Assembly: GCA_030674155.1 (NCBI GenBank)
Contig: CM060334.1
Span: forward strand, 18,939,014-19,003,013
Length of the DNA: 64,000 nt
Direction: 5' to 3'
Source: Stramonita haemastoma
Lineage: Eukaryota; Mollusca; Gastropoda; Neogastropoda; Muricidae
Position numbers and translations under genes: made by a program. Positions 51,401-61,978 of the stretch are shown here, in pieces. The first letter of the stretch is position 1; the number at the start of each line of letters is the position of its first letter. The notes below the pieces were generated by a model. The model was not told the origin of the DNA. It searched no databases and saw only the letters and a program-made list of their open reading frames with translations.

Positions 51401-52663
51401 ACCCCTGTATTATCTTTGTGTGATATACTTGTGACCAGTGGGTTTAAAGATAAACACATGTAAAACACTCACGTACACAGTAAACACATCAGTACAAACA
51501 GGTAGAATAGTAAAGCGTTTACTTCAATCTTGGCTTAAGTGATCGTCACAACTACTTTCTCATTGCTTTTATACAGAAACGGGCTTAAAATTTTGTATTA
51601 TATATATTTACACTTGTGCTTTGATGGGATTACATGGTGGCAGCAAGGACATGCAGGTAGCTGTGTGGTTGGATATTTTGTTCAGTACAGACAGCAACCT
51701 GAAAGGAAGTCAAATCTGTGAAAAGAGACTTGTTGTGCATCAGCTTCAGTTGTACCATTAGCTGTTTGCGTGTTATTGTTTGGTTTGTTATTTGTGATGC
51801 AATACTGTAAACTGCCTTGTCTCCTTAAGTGGCACCACAAGCACACAAAAGTTCAGAAAACCATGCTACTGTTATTGCTACAAATTTACAAAACTACATA
51901 CACATGGGGACTGGATGTAAAAATGCACCTGAGTGTTTATTCCATTATCCTCAAAGTAAAAGCAAAAGGCATGCACTCAACTTACACACCCGTGCACTGG
52001 AGCTACTGGTAAAGAGGAAATAACCCTGTCACATTACAGTGCACCTGTGTAAAGTTACACTCTTCTGCCCATACATTTACCACTGTGCTGATTATCACTG
52101 ATAATGATAAAAATGATAACAATAATAATGATGATGATGATCTTGATAATGATGATGATGATGATAAATTAGATAATATAATGGATACCAATATCGGAAG
52201 TATAATCAGAAGATCTGCCAAAAGCATGCCCCTCTGTCTCATGATGGGTCATACAGTTGAATGATGTGTCAAACACTCCAGATCAGCAACCTATTTTATC
52301 ATAATATTATATTCATGAATAGAATGACAAACCTACTAATACTATACCATATGATATCCACCTCCCCCCCCCCCCCCCCCAAAAAAAAAAACACCTTTAA
52401 ATGCAGCTGAGTATCACTGACGTTGTGGACCTTCCATAGAATCTCCATTGCCATGCCCAACTGAATGCACCTTGATGCGACTGAGTGCATGTGGAATTGG
52501 CAACATACAATCAGTCAGAAGAAGAACAGATCGGAAAAACACAGAAACGTTCAGGTCCCTTCAACTCTTATCCCCCTCCCACCCCCACCCAGAATAAGGG
52601 TCGGTAGGGACCAACACACACACACACACACACAGAGTCACACACACACACACACACACACAA

Positions 52664-52742
<79 letters not shown>

Positions 52743-53124
52743 CACACAAAAGAGAAGACAGACAGAAAGAAAGAGACAGACAGACAAAGACATACACATA
52801 CATAAACAAGACAGAGAGGTAACCATTATATCTGACTTTTTTTCTTCTTACATTGCTCATATAATATATCCCCCTACTCTCTCCCCCCCCCTTTTTTTGT
52901 AATTTTTCTTTTGGAAAGCATCTAACTTTGCAATTTTTAACAATGGGGGAAAAGAAACAATATATTTAGGCATTCCCCAAAATCTGAACTTTGCCTTCCA
53001 GGGGGAAGGGGGGGATCTTATGATGTAATGGACTGGCGTCAGTTTCAAGATTACATCATTGTGAAACTTTGTTGCAGTATCTCAAAGCAACATTAACATA
53101 CACACACTCACATTCACAACACAC

Positions 53125-53198
<74 letters not shown>

Positions 53199-53719
53199 AT
53201 TGTTTTACCAACTGCCCGACTCTCTGAAAAGTAAAGTTCTATCAATGTATCATTGATGATACCACCATAACTTATCAGGGAACAAAGATTCTCTCACAAG
53301 GACAAATGTCCCAACAATCAGGTTGTAGGGAGCATCACAGGACAGTGACATCATTCTGTGTAGTAATGAGCATGGAGGATTTTTACCTACTGAGACATGT
53401 TTTGTTTATTTAATTAACTGCTTATTTTTAAATGCAAACAAACAATTTTCAGCGTATTTATAGCACAGAAATTGATTGACAAAGTTGTCAAATTTCAGGG
53501 AAGAAGCATTAAAATTTGAGTTACACAATAAAATATAGAGGTGCCAGTGAATTATATTCATGGTATATAGTGATGGTTAAGACTTAAGTATACAGAATTA
53601 ATGTGCATCACTACATGTATACATGTATACAGTACACCTTGCTTTAGAGATCAAGCTTCAAGCTCCTATCTCAGTCAGTGACGCTATTATCAATAGATAG
53701 ATCTATCAGTCACTATCAA

Positions 53720-53790
<71 letters not shown>

Positions 53791-54283
53791 CTGTGGTATG
53801 TGTGTGTGTGCACACATACAATGCATGTGTACATGCGCACGCATGTGTGTGTGCATGCATGCATTCATGTATGCCTGCATTCATGTGTGTGCGTATGACT
53901 CATTACAAGTATGTGTGTGTGTTTGGGGGGGGGGGGGGGTAATAGTATGTGTGTGCATGGGTGTCTCACTTTTTGTAAGAGTATCAGGAGTATCAGTATG
54001 TTACTGTTACATGTGTGTATATTTTGCATGTGTCAATGTATGTGTGTGTGTGCGTGAATGCGTGTGTGCCTGTCTGTCTGTCTGTCTCTGTCTGAGTGTC
54101 TCTCTCTCTCTCAAACACACCTACACACACACATGCATACTCTCTCTCATTCTCTCTGCATGCACTACAACTTACACATGCTTGAATTCATACACATTCT
54201 TCCTTTCCTCTTTTCCCTTGCTCCTCCTAATCCTTTTCCCTATTGTCTAATACTGATCACTTTAAGTGAAGTAATGTTAGAAT

Positions 54284-54363
<80 letters not shown>

Positions 54364-54388
54364 GTAACACCAACACACACAAATACAC

Positions 54389-54453
<65 letters not shown>

Positions 54454-55809
54454 CAAATCTGGAAAAATAATACAGACAACAATCTATTTCCAAACCAAGA
54501 TCTAAAATCATACATGTACCCTCACACAAGATCATCCAGCTAAACTGAATATCACTATTCGAAGTAAACACTACATACGTACATGTAATGTTCTCAATGT
54601 GACTATTGAGAGTATTGTCAGCTTGAACAAAATATCTAGTTACTACTGTATACTGTATCCCATAGGCCTATAGCTGCTATACTATGGTATAGGTTTCAGT
54701 ATAAATTTGCTACAATAAATGTGTTCTATTGAAAATATTCTCAACTTTATAAATTATTATAAGTAGATATTACATAATAATCATTTTTTATAATGCCAAT
54801 TGATATTACTAACATCACAATAGTTAAATCTGCAACAGGCCTACATCCAATATGCATTCATATAAATTCATGAATGCAAATTGCATACTAATAATACTGT
54901 AGTGTAGCCTGCTGGGCTAGCCTATAGCAGGATGACAAATCACTGGAATCAGTGTTGCTCAGTTTTTATTATTTATCTGTGGTGTTTTTGAATGAAAATC
55001 ACAGAAAAATATATTCAACCGTCCATGTTCTTATGTAATCTCAGTAAGAAAGACCCAAGCTTCAGCTATTGCCTAACTCTTCACCCAAAACATGATTTAC
55101 CCGAGTTACGGATACAAAAACACTTCTGCCAGATCTCGGAAAGCTGGCAGGTGGCCAGCTGGCTGGTGTGTTGACGAGCATCCGTCTGTACTTCCAGCCA
55201 ATATCGAAACAGAACAAACAACAAAGATGTCTGCTGCAACTTAAAAAGTATCTGCAATGTCGAAAATTACCACAGATGAGCAATTTGAAGCCTGCAATAA
55301 CAAAAAGATCCGTTTCACCAAGCCCTGACCTAGAAAATCCCCAAACGAGGCATGTTTACAAACACAGCCACAAGGCCACTCAACTGCGCAGAATATGCCT
55401 ACCTGTCAATAGACCGATTGTCTTCATCCGTCAATGGTCTGTAATCAAATTCCAGCAGATTCAGATGGCAGCTGGAAGGCTGAAGCGAAAAAGTCTCGAG
55501 GTTTCGGTTCCTGGAGAGATACTCGAGAACATCCAGGCACTGTGCTGCCTCGTGGAAAATGCGCGAGTTGAATTTGACGACTGCAGCTCGAATGAAACGA
55601 CCACAGTTCTTTGCCAGAAATGTGCTGCGTTTTCGTTCCCAACAGTTGAAGTGCATTGAAACGTGGGACCAAAACTCAAATCGGAACAAGCAAGCCCTCC
55701 ATTGCTTACACGTAGCAGAAGCTGCAAGCTTATCCCTGAGCGGCAAATGCGTCAAAATTCTAACAATTGGCACATCGGGCAGCGCGGCCCAGTCGAAACC
55801 ATCTGCCAT
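41937..55809 (-). CDS. FBXO33: F-box only protein 33-like SCF ubiquitin-ligase adaptor (four exons)
   Basis: Exons 55809-55403, 50756-50070, 45164-44976 and 42110-41937 on the minus strand. The intron phases match at each junction (2, 1 and 0). Residues 5-53 (DWAALPDVPIVRILTHLPLR...CKQWRACLF) form the F-box that binds SKP1. The rest is a leucine-rich-repeat-like region. Matches to vertebrate FBXO33, from memory, include RNRNLETFSL, LDYDNLTDEVL, EDPFVMLAWRC, AIARLRG and QVSKSLG. F-box proteins of this class recruit substrates to CUL1-SKP1 ligases; mammalian FBXO33 has been linked to turnover of the YB-1 protein. Exons 2 and 3 each contain two one-base reading-frame breaks (about 50203, 50150, 45112 and 45045), so no uninterrupted frame exists as given. 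The intact start, stop, splice sites and conserved residues favour a working gene with sequence errors over a pseudogene. Confidence 0.85.
42158..42432. mobile_element. Possible MITE or repeat remnant in FBXO33 intron 3
   Basis: TTTTAACCTCTTTACTGCGC near 42274 and, inverted, the complement of GTTTAACCCTTTCGCTAC near 42432 form an imperfect inverted pair about 158 bp apart. The intervening 81-codon minus-strand frame has no recognised domain. Weak. Confidence 0.25.
42433..44975 (-). other. FBXO33 intron 3 remainder
   Basis: AT-rich intron sequence with a small CA-rich patch (42755-42795) and CA/poly-A patches (44700-44750, 44895-44940). No coding or RNA gene recognised. Confidence 0.6.
44976..45164 (-). 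CDS. FBXO33: FBXO33 exon 3 (two frame breaks)
   Basis: Acceptor ATGTCCAG and donor CAG then GTCTGT on the minus strand. It enters in phase 1 (G+GT) and leaves in phase 0. Three frames are needed in turn: IELAAMDIIAIARLRG, then RLQRLDISLSCLMHS...EEDTD, then RLQLVRTTVPPEGEERYHFC before the donor. Both shifts equal one missing base. Confidence 0.75.
46078..46140. repeat. CA microsatellite in FBXO33 intron 2
   Basis: Pure CA tract, flanked by CA-rich unique sequence. Confidence 0.95.
46355..46540 (-). mobile_element. SINE fragment (family D/A tail)
   Basis: Contains CCAATGGTGAGATTTTGTGT, AAGGTAGCCGCATTCTGAC and, at 46503-46520, a variant of the GGATGAGAC block. Same order as at 58315-58440. Confidence 0.6.
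48385..48476. repeat. CA microsatellite in FBXO33 intron 2
   Basis: Long CA tract. A SINE tail fragment (ACACAAAATTCTCACC, 48575-48640) lies about 100 bp downstream. Confidence 0.95.
48885..49790. repeat. Minisatellite, about 52-60-bp unit, about 17 copies, FBXO33 intron 2
   Basis: Units follow the pattern CCAGTACTGATAGTGACAGA, GCCACAGCATGCAGC, TTGACAAAGGACACTGA, with subtypes (GTCATAGCCACACCCTGCATC, and ATAGATGATATAGCC). One further diverged unit lies at 49970-50035, immediately before exon 2. Open frames through the array are repeat products. Confidence 0.95.
49794..49975 (+). repeat. Dispersed repeat, copy 1
   Basis: Shares AAATCCAACATCACTC, TTTTACCTAGT, GTGCGGTCAG, TCCTGCTATAA and AGCAGCTGAGAGGAGCTGAA, in the same order, with 62477-62680. 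Both copies adjoin a minisatellite. No terminal structure or tRNA-like head recognised. Confidence 0.7.
50070..50756 (-). CDS. FBXO33: FBXO33 exon 2 (two frame breaks)
   Basis: Acceptor GTTTCAG (50763-50757) completes codon AGG, and donor ATCG then GTGGGT closes the exon. Encodes CVYLIKKLVVTARCLRHLSL, the leucine-rich core LTTLSLDYDNLTDEVLLSLA, and QPHLPLVRLRQYFCHHVSV to FIGNHLA. Then one frame gives EEFRELEMVEEMENRQ and a third gives DATCAEDPFVMLAWRCHHLQ. Markedly GC-rich compared with its introns. Confidence 0.85.
50733..51110 (-). repeat. Minisatellite copying the FBXO33 exon-2 splice acceptor, about seven units
   Basis: About 60-bp units, each with (minus strand) GTGTTTCAGGTGCGTGTACC and TGATCAAGAAGCTGGTGGTG. 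The unit nearest the gene is the real acceptor and first codons of exon 2. Copies start near 50791, 50840, 50898, 50957, 51017 and 51080. Most retain the AG acceptor and the open frame over the copied exon part. Confidence 0.9.
51830..51965 (+). mobile_element. SINE (family B) 3' fragment
   Basis: Carries TTTACAAAACTACATACACA, GGACTGGATGTAAAAATGCA and CATTATCCTCAAAGTAAAAG. Lies in FBXO33 intron 1, followed by a GAT/AAT triplet-rich stretch (52090-52165). Confidence 0.7.
52611..52747. repeat. CA microsatellite
   Basis: CA tract with three short interruptions, in FBXO33 intron 1. Confidence 0.95.
53127..53196. repeat. CA microsatellite
   Basis: CA tract in FBXO33 intron 1. Confidence 0.95.
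53723..53790. repeat. GT microsatellite and GT-rich region
   Basis: GT tract 53723-53790 followed to about 54080 by GTGTGCATG-rich sequence with a G13 run at 53925-53938. No coding content. Confidence 0.9.
54287..54452. repeat. CA microsatellite pair
   Basis: CA tracts 54287-54361 and 54391-54452 around a short unique segment, in FBXO33 intron 1. Confidence 0.95.
55403..55809 (-). CDS. FBXO33: FBXO33 exon 1: start codon and F-box
   Basis: ATG at 55809-55807 and donor GACAG then GTAGGC at 55403/55402, phase 2. Encodes MADGFDWAALPDVPIVRILT and the F-box to about residue 53. Then come GRFIRAAVVKFNSRIFHEA, VLEYLSRNRNLETFSL, and a phase-2 arginine codon completed by exon 2. Uninterrupted frame. 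Confidence 0.9.
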
Positions 55810-57058
55810 TCTTCATAGTTCTGATGACGTAATTTGTCACGTGACAAAGCATTGCCCAGCAAAATAATGGCCTCAAGGTCACATTTTGCGGCTCTTGGGA
55901 AAGTAAAAGAGAAAAAAGCAGGATCTGTTAATTCATTTTAACTTATGCCTAATTCTTTGTGATACTGATTCGACGTGCACTCTATTTATGAGCTGCACGC
56001 TGAGTGCATGTGCGAAATGTCTATAGCCTAAATCCATGACGTTTTTATTAGGGGACATAACTTGTCATGCTCTTACCAATAGTATATTCTTTGCAGTTAT
56101 TTCCCTTTCAATGGTCTCTGATCATTGCCAAGCTAGTGGGTCGATGGGTTGTTTGCAAGCAAGTCTAAAAATAGCTGGCTGGCTTCCTTGCACGATTGGC
56201 CAAGCAAGCTTGCAAGCGCCCCCGCTCGATAGGAAGACGAGGCAACACAAAGCACTGATCGGCTGCCATATTGGTTGCTTGCTTGCTTGGTGGTTGCTGG
56301 AGAATTTCTGTATGAATCCTGATACACCCTGACGTTAGATGTAGGTGAGATCGAAACCACTGTAAAGTTTCTATTGATTTTTTTTCACTCTGTGCATGAT
56401 TTTCGTTCTCGATTAGTATGTAAAGATGAACTTATCGATTGCCAGATTTCAGCGGTAACTGGTGAGTGAAACATGCCGACTTCACGGCTAGGCTACTGAC
56501 CGAGCCTTAGGCCTAGAACATTGATTATCATTGTGTTGTGTTGTCCTTTCGTTTTGGGAGCTGGATCCGGCTCAGCAAAAAATGAGCCCTCCCCCTACTT
56601 CCCCGGATTCCCTCATCCCCACCACCCCCCGTTTTTCCATCAGCGATTGCTTGTCGGTTTATGCGAATCGATTTGGATTGTGTAATCGGTGGTTTTTGTT
56701 TTGTTTGTGTTTTTTTGGAGGGGGGGGGGGGGGTTACTGTTAATTGTATGCGTTTGTGTCCAACACTTTAATCGACATTTCACAAGTAGCATACAGAGTT
56801 AAAACTGAGAGAGTGTGACCTACGGGGGTGGGAAGAGATTGTTATCTTTCACATCATCACACACACACCACCACCCCACCCCACCACACATAATGCAACC
56901 GACAGACGTTAGTCGTTATGCCTAATAACACCGTCTTATTTCTCTCATTAAACTTAATTACGTTTAACTGTTAAGTTAACGTGCTCTGTATACAACTAAT
57001 CGATTTTGACAGCAGCATTCTCCCTCCCCCCCCCCCCCCCCCTTTTCTTTTTTAACAG
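55810..57058. promoter_or_regulatory. Divergent promoter region between FBXO33 and the DUF3987 gene
   Basis: About 1.26 kb separates the two start codons, which point away from each other. Just upstream of the FBXO33 ATG lie TGACGTAA (55825-55832, CRE/ATF-like) and the 16-bp palindrome TTTGTCACGTGACAAA (55833-55848, E-box core CACGTG). A consensus donor GTGAGT at 56462-56467 might end a non-coding first exon of the DUF3987 gene, since an acceptor (TTAACAG) lies at 57058. G- and C-homopolymers occur at 56720-56733 and 57025-57042. Confidence 0.55.
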
Positions 57059-60000
57059 TGTTGACAGCACATGGCTACAAACATGCCGGGAACAGAGGCG
57101 AATTACAACGGAAGGGGGTTTGCCAGCTGGAGTGACAGTTACAAAACAGCACAGATGATCCCGCTACCTGACGTCACAAGCGTTTGTGGCCAGCAAGCGG
57201 GGCAACTCGTGAGTGATCTGGCGCAAGGTCTAGGATGCCCGGAGGAGTTTGTTCTCTTGCCTCTACTCTCCTGTTGTTTCAGGTTGGTTGCCTGCTTGCT
57301 TGCTTATCGTCCTTTTAAAATAGAGTTGTTTGTTGTTAAGCGTTCCCCAGCTTAATAACACTCTAGGGGTCAACCTCAATGTGCACTCTGACTCATCATC
57401 CCACCTGGGAATCACTGAGACTGAAATTGAAATAAAAATTTAAATGAGTTTTGCTGTAGGACTGTTTTCAAGTATTTCGCAATATAGGCAGCCATACCCG
57501 ACGTCGGAGGATTTTTTCTCCTTTAAAGGAGAGTGCAGGTTGTATGCTAAGACCTTGTCGTGGCTGATGGCAATCTTAAAAAACATTTTAACAACATTTT
57601 AGTGTAGGCCTTGGCAATTAGCTGACATCAATAACTGATACAGCTTTTGGCCTGGCCCAAAACAGAGTTTCAAGTGAAAACAGGAAAAAAATAGGAGATG
57701 GTACCTTTCTTCTTTCTTCATTTTCAGTTGTTCTGTTTGGTTTTTCTAAGTAATTGTAATTCAGAGTTTTGTGCAAAGTTTAAAATTTTAATGTTTAGTC
57801 ATTGTTCATTCTTGTCATCTCATTTCTTTTTTCATCTTTCTTCAACATGTTTCCTTTGGACATGTTCACTGTTTGTGACTTTAGATCAGGCTAACGGGCT
57901 TTCTTGTCATATCCATATCCCTGTATGCCTGTGAATTGTAGACTCTGACTGCAGATGAAAATACAACTACTGTAAAACTAAAAGGAGGAGGGGGGTTGTT
58001 TATGGCTCGATCAAATTTTAATATCCACTGCTGTTATTCTTTAAATCAAAACCAATAATTGGCAATATTCTCCGAAGTCTAAAAGGTGGGCAAAAACGGT
58101 TAATACGCAAAAATCTCACCACTGATGACTATAGAAAAAGAATGCTTGTGCAAAATTGGCATATATACTACATGATCTCGTATCCTTATTATAAAAGAAT
58201 AAATAAAATAGATAAATAAAATAACAACAAAAAAACCCACACACCACTGAGCACTGATTCCACACCCACCAAACCACCAACACCCACCCCCCACTTAACC
58301 CCCCCCAACTTTTTTGTTCATTCCTTGGCTTGTGCTCCAAGGTTCACCAATGGTAAGATTTTGTGTATAGAGGTAATTCTACCCACCATGAAGGTAGCCG
58401 CATTACACTTCAGGGGTAAAGAACCAGCCCCAGGAGGAACAAACTGTTTTTGTTTTTTTGGGGGGAAAAGAAACTGTTCTATCTTTTTATTTATGAATAA
58501 CGATTCCTCTCTGTTTACGTGTCAGCGATCATGGGACACGGGTCAGAAGTGCGGGTGCACTCGGGGTGGAGTGAGCCCCCCTTGCTGTGGTCGGTCATCG
58601 CGCGGGTGCGGGCACGCGCAAATCAGCCGCTCTGCGACAAGTGCTGATGCCTCTACTGACCCTGACGGAGGAAAGCAGACGCCGCGACAAACAGTCCCAG
58701 CCAAATCTGCATCCAGATGAGGGGGACAGCGGCAACAACGACCTGAGGTTACCCACGCTGTACACAGGTTCGTCAAGATTGCACCCTCCTCCCCTTACCC
58801 CTTTGTGTTTGTTTGTTTGTTGTTACTGTTTGTATGTGTAGGGTTGTGCAAAATGGAGGCTGGGATAAGAGAGTGACAAGGCTTCATGTTCAAGATTCTG
58901 ACAAAAGCTATGAAATTTCTATTTTAGTGTCAATGTTTTTTATATGTCTAGTAACTAGTATATATCCCAGAGCAACTTTCCAACTGAAATTTCTATATTA
59001 GTGTCAATATTTTTTATATGTCTAGTAACTAGTATTATATCCCATAGCAACTTTGTGATTGAAATTTCTGTATTAGTTAACTGTTAAGTATCAACATTTT
59101 TTAAATGTTTAGTATATATTCCATAGCCACTTTCTAATTGCATTGTCAGAAAAGTGGGCAATCCTTACAACTTTTTTTTAATGAATAAACCATCATTTAC
59201 CATCATTGCTCATTTTTTCCCCCTACATTCTCATTTCAAGTTTAAAAAAAAAAAAATTAACAGAAATCTTACTGGAAATTTTACTGCATATTTTTGCATG
59301 AACTGTGTGTAGAAAAATAATTTGTTTGACAGTGAGTGCCTGGTTCATATGTATCCTATCTTTATTGATAATTTTTTTTATTATTGTTGGCTCTTCCGTG
59401 ACTTTTTAATCTGGTACTTTCACACTCAGTTACTTTTCTACCATTTTCTTTCTTTTGAGCAATTTCACTTTGGGTTGGGGGGGGGGGGGGGGGTTGCCCA
59501 CAAATTAGTTTAGCAGTAAATATCACATCCTATAATCACAATTAGCTCTTGAAACTTCAACAATTCTTACTCTGGGTTAAGATTCCCCACAAATCATGAA
59601 ATGATGATTGAAAAATCTGAGAAGAAGTTAAATTGAACCACTCCTCTACCTATGTCTTTTCTTTTTGTCTTTTCTGTTCTCCCTCTGTGTTCTCCTCATA
59701 TCTGCCTTTCTCAGGATTGATGCATTACAGGTTAAATCAAAGTAAAGACAGATTCTTTTTCACAATTATTACAGAAGAACCATGCTTTCATAGTCACAAA
59801 ACATAAAATCTTTTGATCTTATTTTTACTATCTCGCACAATCTCTCTACTCTAGAAAAAAAATTAGTTTACTCGTCTATGCCAATTTTATTTTTATTTGT
59901 GAATTAATTTATGAGAATATGTTTGGGTAATGACTGGACTACCTGCTAAGTAGATAATGCAGGAACAGTGGGAACAGATGACAAACCTGACAAAACTGCA

Positions 60001-61978
60001 TACACATGGGAAAAAAGTCTGTCCCGAGCCTAAGGCTCATCAGGCCGGTGCTTATCCCGGTTTCTGTGGCGTTAAGCGACTGAGTCATAGACTCCCCTGG
60101 ACAGGATGCCTGTCTATTCGCAGGGTTTAACCCCCAACACAAGGTTGGTACCCCTTTACACCTGGTTGGCGTGAAGAAAAATAGCCGTAAAGTGCCTTTT
60201 CCAATGGCACAAACGCCATAGCGAAAGCTGGGATCGAACCCGCAACCTTTAGATTACGATCCAACGCCTAACACTAGACTAACAGTGGCGGCTATACACA
60301 TGGGGATTGGAAGTAAAAACGCACACAAGTGCTCATTCCACTATCCTGGAAATAAAACAATGAAAAGAGTTTACTGCTACAGCAGCAGTGAAACAAGACC
60401 TCATTGACCAAGACTGTGCTCAACATGTATGTATGCCTACAGGGGAGATGAGCATGCAGCAATTACACCTGATGCTCCACGAAGCCAGTGGTGGGGTCCT
60501 GCACATATCGGAGCGCTTGGAGGAGTGCCACCAAACTCTGCACATGCACGCGCTCCAAGCAGAGGAACTGAAAGCCACCAAGGCACAGTTCCACGACCTG
60601 TATGAAACTTTTGCCGGGCGACTGGCTGTTCCCCCTCCAGGCTACCACCAAGGCATGGACAAGGATTCCTCAGGCATATCCAGCATGTGTCACAACGTGG
60701 CCTACAACCAGTGTGGCTTTGCCAACCCAGAGTATGTCGTTAATCTCACTGTCAAGGCCCCCAACTGGCTGTCAGGCGCTTCCTTGTGGCCTGTCCGGCC
60801 GTAGAGGACAACAACTTCAGGTTCAGTGTAGCGCGGGGAGAGGACTCGGAAGGGGACGACAGCTCTTCTCCCGAGCCACCCAGACCTAAGAAGGCAAAGA
60901 GGGCCAAGAAACTGACACTGAAGGACGTGTATCACAAGCTGGCACACACGCACAATCAGAGCAACCCACGCCACTATGTGTTCACGAAGGACGCTGTGTG
61001 TGAACTGCAGCGATTCCAGGAAGAAGAATGGTGCACCATCGTCAATCAGCTCGGAGAGGACAACGCTGGGGTGTTGGGCAAGTCTCTGGGACAGATCGTC
61101 CGGTTGACAGGAGTGATCAAAGCCCTCAGCGAAGCCTCCAAACCGGACCTGGAGAACGGGCTGTCCTTCAACTCCGAGATCAGCATGGGCGAGGACACTC
61201 GGGTGCAGGTCACCGGCGAGGACGTGACGCGCGCTGTGGAGCTGGGCAAGTACTTCATGGAGCAGAAGCTGTCCATGCTGTTCATGGTCAGCACCGGCTT
61301 CTTCAGGTCCTCCTCCACCCCTCAGCAGCAAGCCCAGGACCTGCCCGCTGTCTCCCTCCCTCACACCACCAGCCTCCCCTACATGCCTCCCCCCAACCCC
61401 CTCAACACGCTGTATGGCTTCCCCAAGCTGGGCAGCGGCACCACTGCCCCCTCCACCTCTTCAGGAGCTGCAGGGATGTCCAGTACGACCAACCCCCCGC
61501 CCTCCTCCCTGCCCCCACAGTCCATGCCCACCCCCTCCCTGGCCTCCCCTCTCAATGCGCCCTTCCCTGTCAACCTCTTCAGCAGCCCTCAGCTGCCCTC
61601 GTTCCCCATGATGACTACCAGGAACAACTCCCTCCTCCCTCACCACCCCCCCCCCCCCCGTCCACCTCCTCCCCGGCCTCCACAACCTCGGCGGCGGTGG
61701 CGGAGATTGACGTTGCCACGCTGCCGGCCACCTGGATCCCCGCCTCCCCTGAGGAGGAGATGGCGGAGCTGAGCCAGGCGGCCGACTTTGCCCAGCTGGA
61801 GCCCTCCCAGTTCGTGGCCATCCACGCGCGCCGCGTCAAGCGCCTGCTGGAGTGCTTCGATGACGGCTGTGGCGTGTCGGCCACCACCGCCGCCCAGAAG
61901 TCCATCGCCCCCCCGGTGAGGGTGGCCGGCACCAACAACAGGCATCCGGCCTGGGCCTCCGCCCTCTTCTTCCAAAAG
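57059..61978 (+). CDS. DUF3987-domain protein (3' end outside recognised exons)
   Basis: Exons 57059-57282 (ATG at 57071), 58526-58767 and 60443-61978. Match to DUF3987 (Pfam PF13148), from memory: CPEEFVLLPLL, then VRVHSGWSEPPLLW, then the P-loop-like GAGTRKSAALRQ, SGGVLHISERLEECHQTL, FHDLYETFAGRL and FLVACPAVEDN. Next come VLGKSLGQIVRLTGVIKAL and VTGEDVTRAVELGKYFMEQK, the usual C-terminal part. A Pro/Ser-rich segment (61350-61680) and an acidic region follow. The family is frequent in bacteria and phages, where it is associated with primase/helicase-type ATPases; the function in animals is unknown. Exon 2 joins exon 3 in phase 1. One-base frame breaks lie near 58600, 60770 and 61655 (in a C run), and the exon 1 to exon 2 phase also does not fit cleanly. 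The last donor (AAAAG then GTTTGT) implies further exons, none found by 64000. Confidence 0.75.
57071..57282 (+). CDS. DUF3987 gene, first coding exon
   Basis: Acceptor TTTTTTAACAG at 57058, a short 5'UTR, then ATG 57071 (a second in-frame ATG is at 57083). Encodes MATNMPGTEANYNGRGFASW and GQLVSDLAQGLGCPEEFVLL. Donor TTCAG then GTTGGT leaves phase 2, which mismatches exon 2 by one base. An alternative donor at 57273 would fit phase 1. Confidence 0.7.
58315..58440 (-). mobile_element. SINE fragment (family D tail)
   Basis: CCTTGGCTTGTGCTCCAAGG, CCAATGGTAAGATTTTGTGT and AAGGTAGCCGCATTACACTTC match 46355-46540. Ends about 85 bp before the DUF3987 exon at 58526. Confidence 0.6.
58526..58767 (+). 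CDS. DUF3987 gene, P-loop exon (one frame break)
   Basis: Acceptor GTGTCAG and donor TACACAG then GTTCGT. The first frame reads IMGHGSEVRVHSGWSEPPLL. After a one-base break near 58600 the frame is GAGTRKSAALRQVLMPLLTL to LRLPTLYTG. GAGTRKS resembles a P-loop with Arg in place of the usual Gly before Lys. Confidence 0.75.
58900..59140. repeat. Tandem repeat, about 80-bp unit, three copies, DUF3987 intron
   Basis: Three diverged units share GAAATTTCTATATTAGTGTC, TTTTTTATATGTCTAGTAAC and CCCATAGCAACTTT. AT-rich. Confidence 0.8.
59955..60360 (+). mobile_element. SINE (family B) tail split by a nested SINE
   Basis: 59955-60010 (GGGAACAGATGACAAA to GCATACACATGGG) continues at 60294-60360 (ATACACATGGGGATTGG to CACTATCCTGGAAATAAAAC). 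It ends about 80 bp before the DUF3987 exon at 60443. Confidence 0.85.
60011..60293 (-). mobile_element. Nested tRNA-derived SINE (family E) with an 11-bp target duplication
   Basis: On the minus strand the head reads GCCGCCACTGTTAGTCTAGT (A-box region) and GGTTGCGGGTTCGATCCC (B box). The body includes GTGCCATTGGAAAAGGCACT and the 3' tail CTGATGAGCCTTAGGCTCGG, then CTTTTTT. ATACACATGGG flanks both sides (60000-60010, 60294-60304). This gives the insertion order relative to the family-B element. Confidence 0.85.
60443..61978 (+). CDS. DUF3987 gene, large exon (two frame breaks)
   Basis: Acceptor GCCTACAG with phase-1 entry (G+GG), donor CAAAAG then GTTTGT, phase 0. The first frame runs to about 60770 (EYVVNLTVKAPNWLSG), the second from RRFLVACPAVEDN to about 61650, and the third from the C16 run (61646-61661) to ASALFFQK. 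It contains a basic KKAKRAKKLTLKDVYHKL segment that could be a nuclear localisation signal. Confidence 0.8.

Noticed and set aside
60702..61364. 220-codon minus-strand frame
   Set aside because: Antisense shadow of the large DUF3987 exon; lacks motifs and splice sites of its own.
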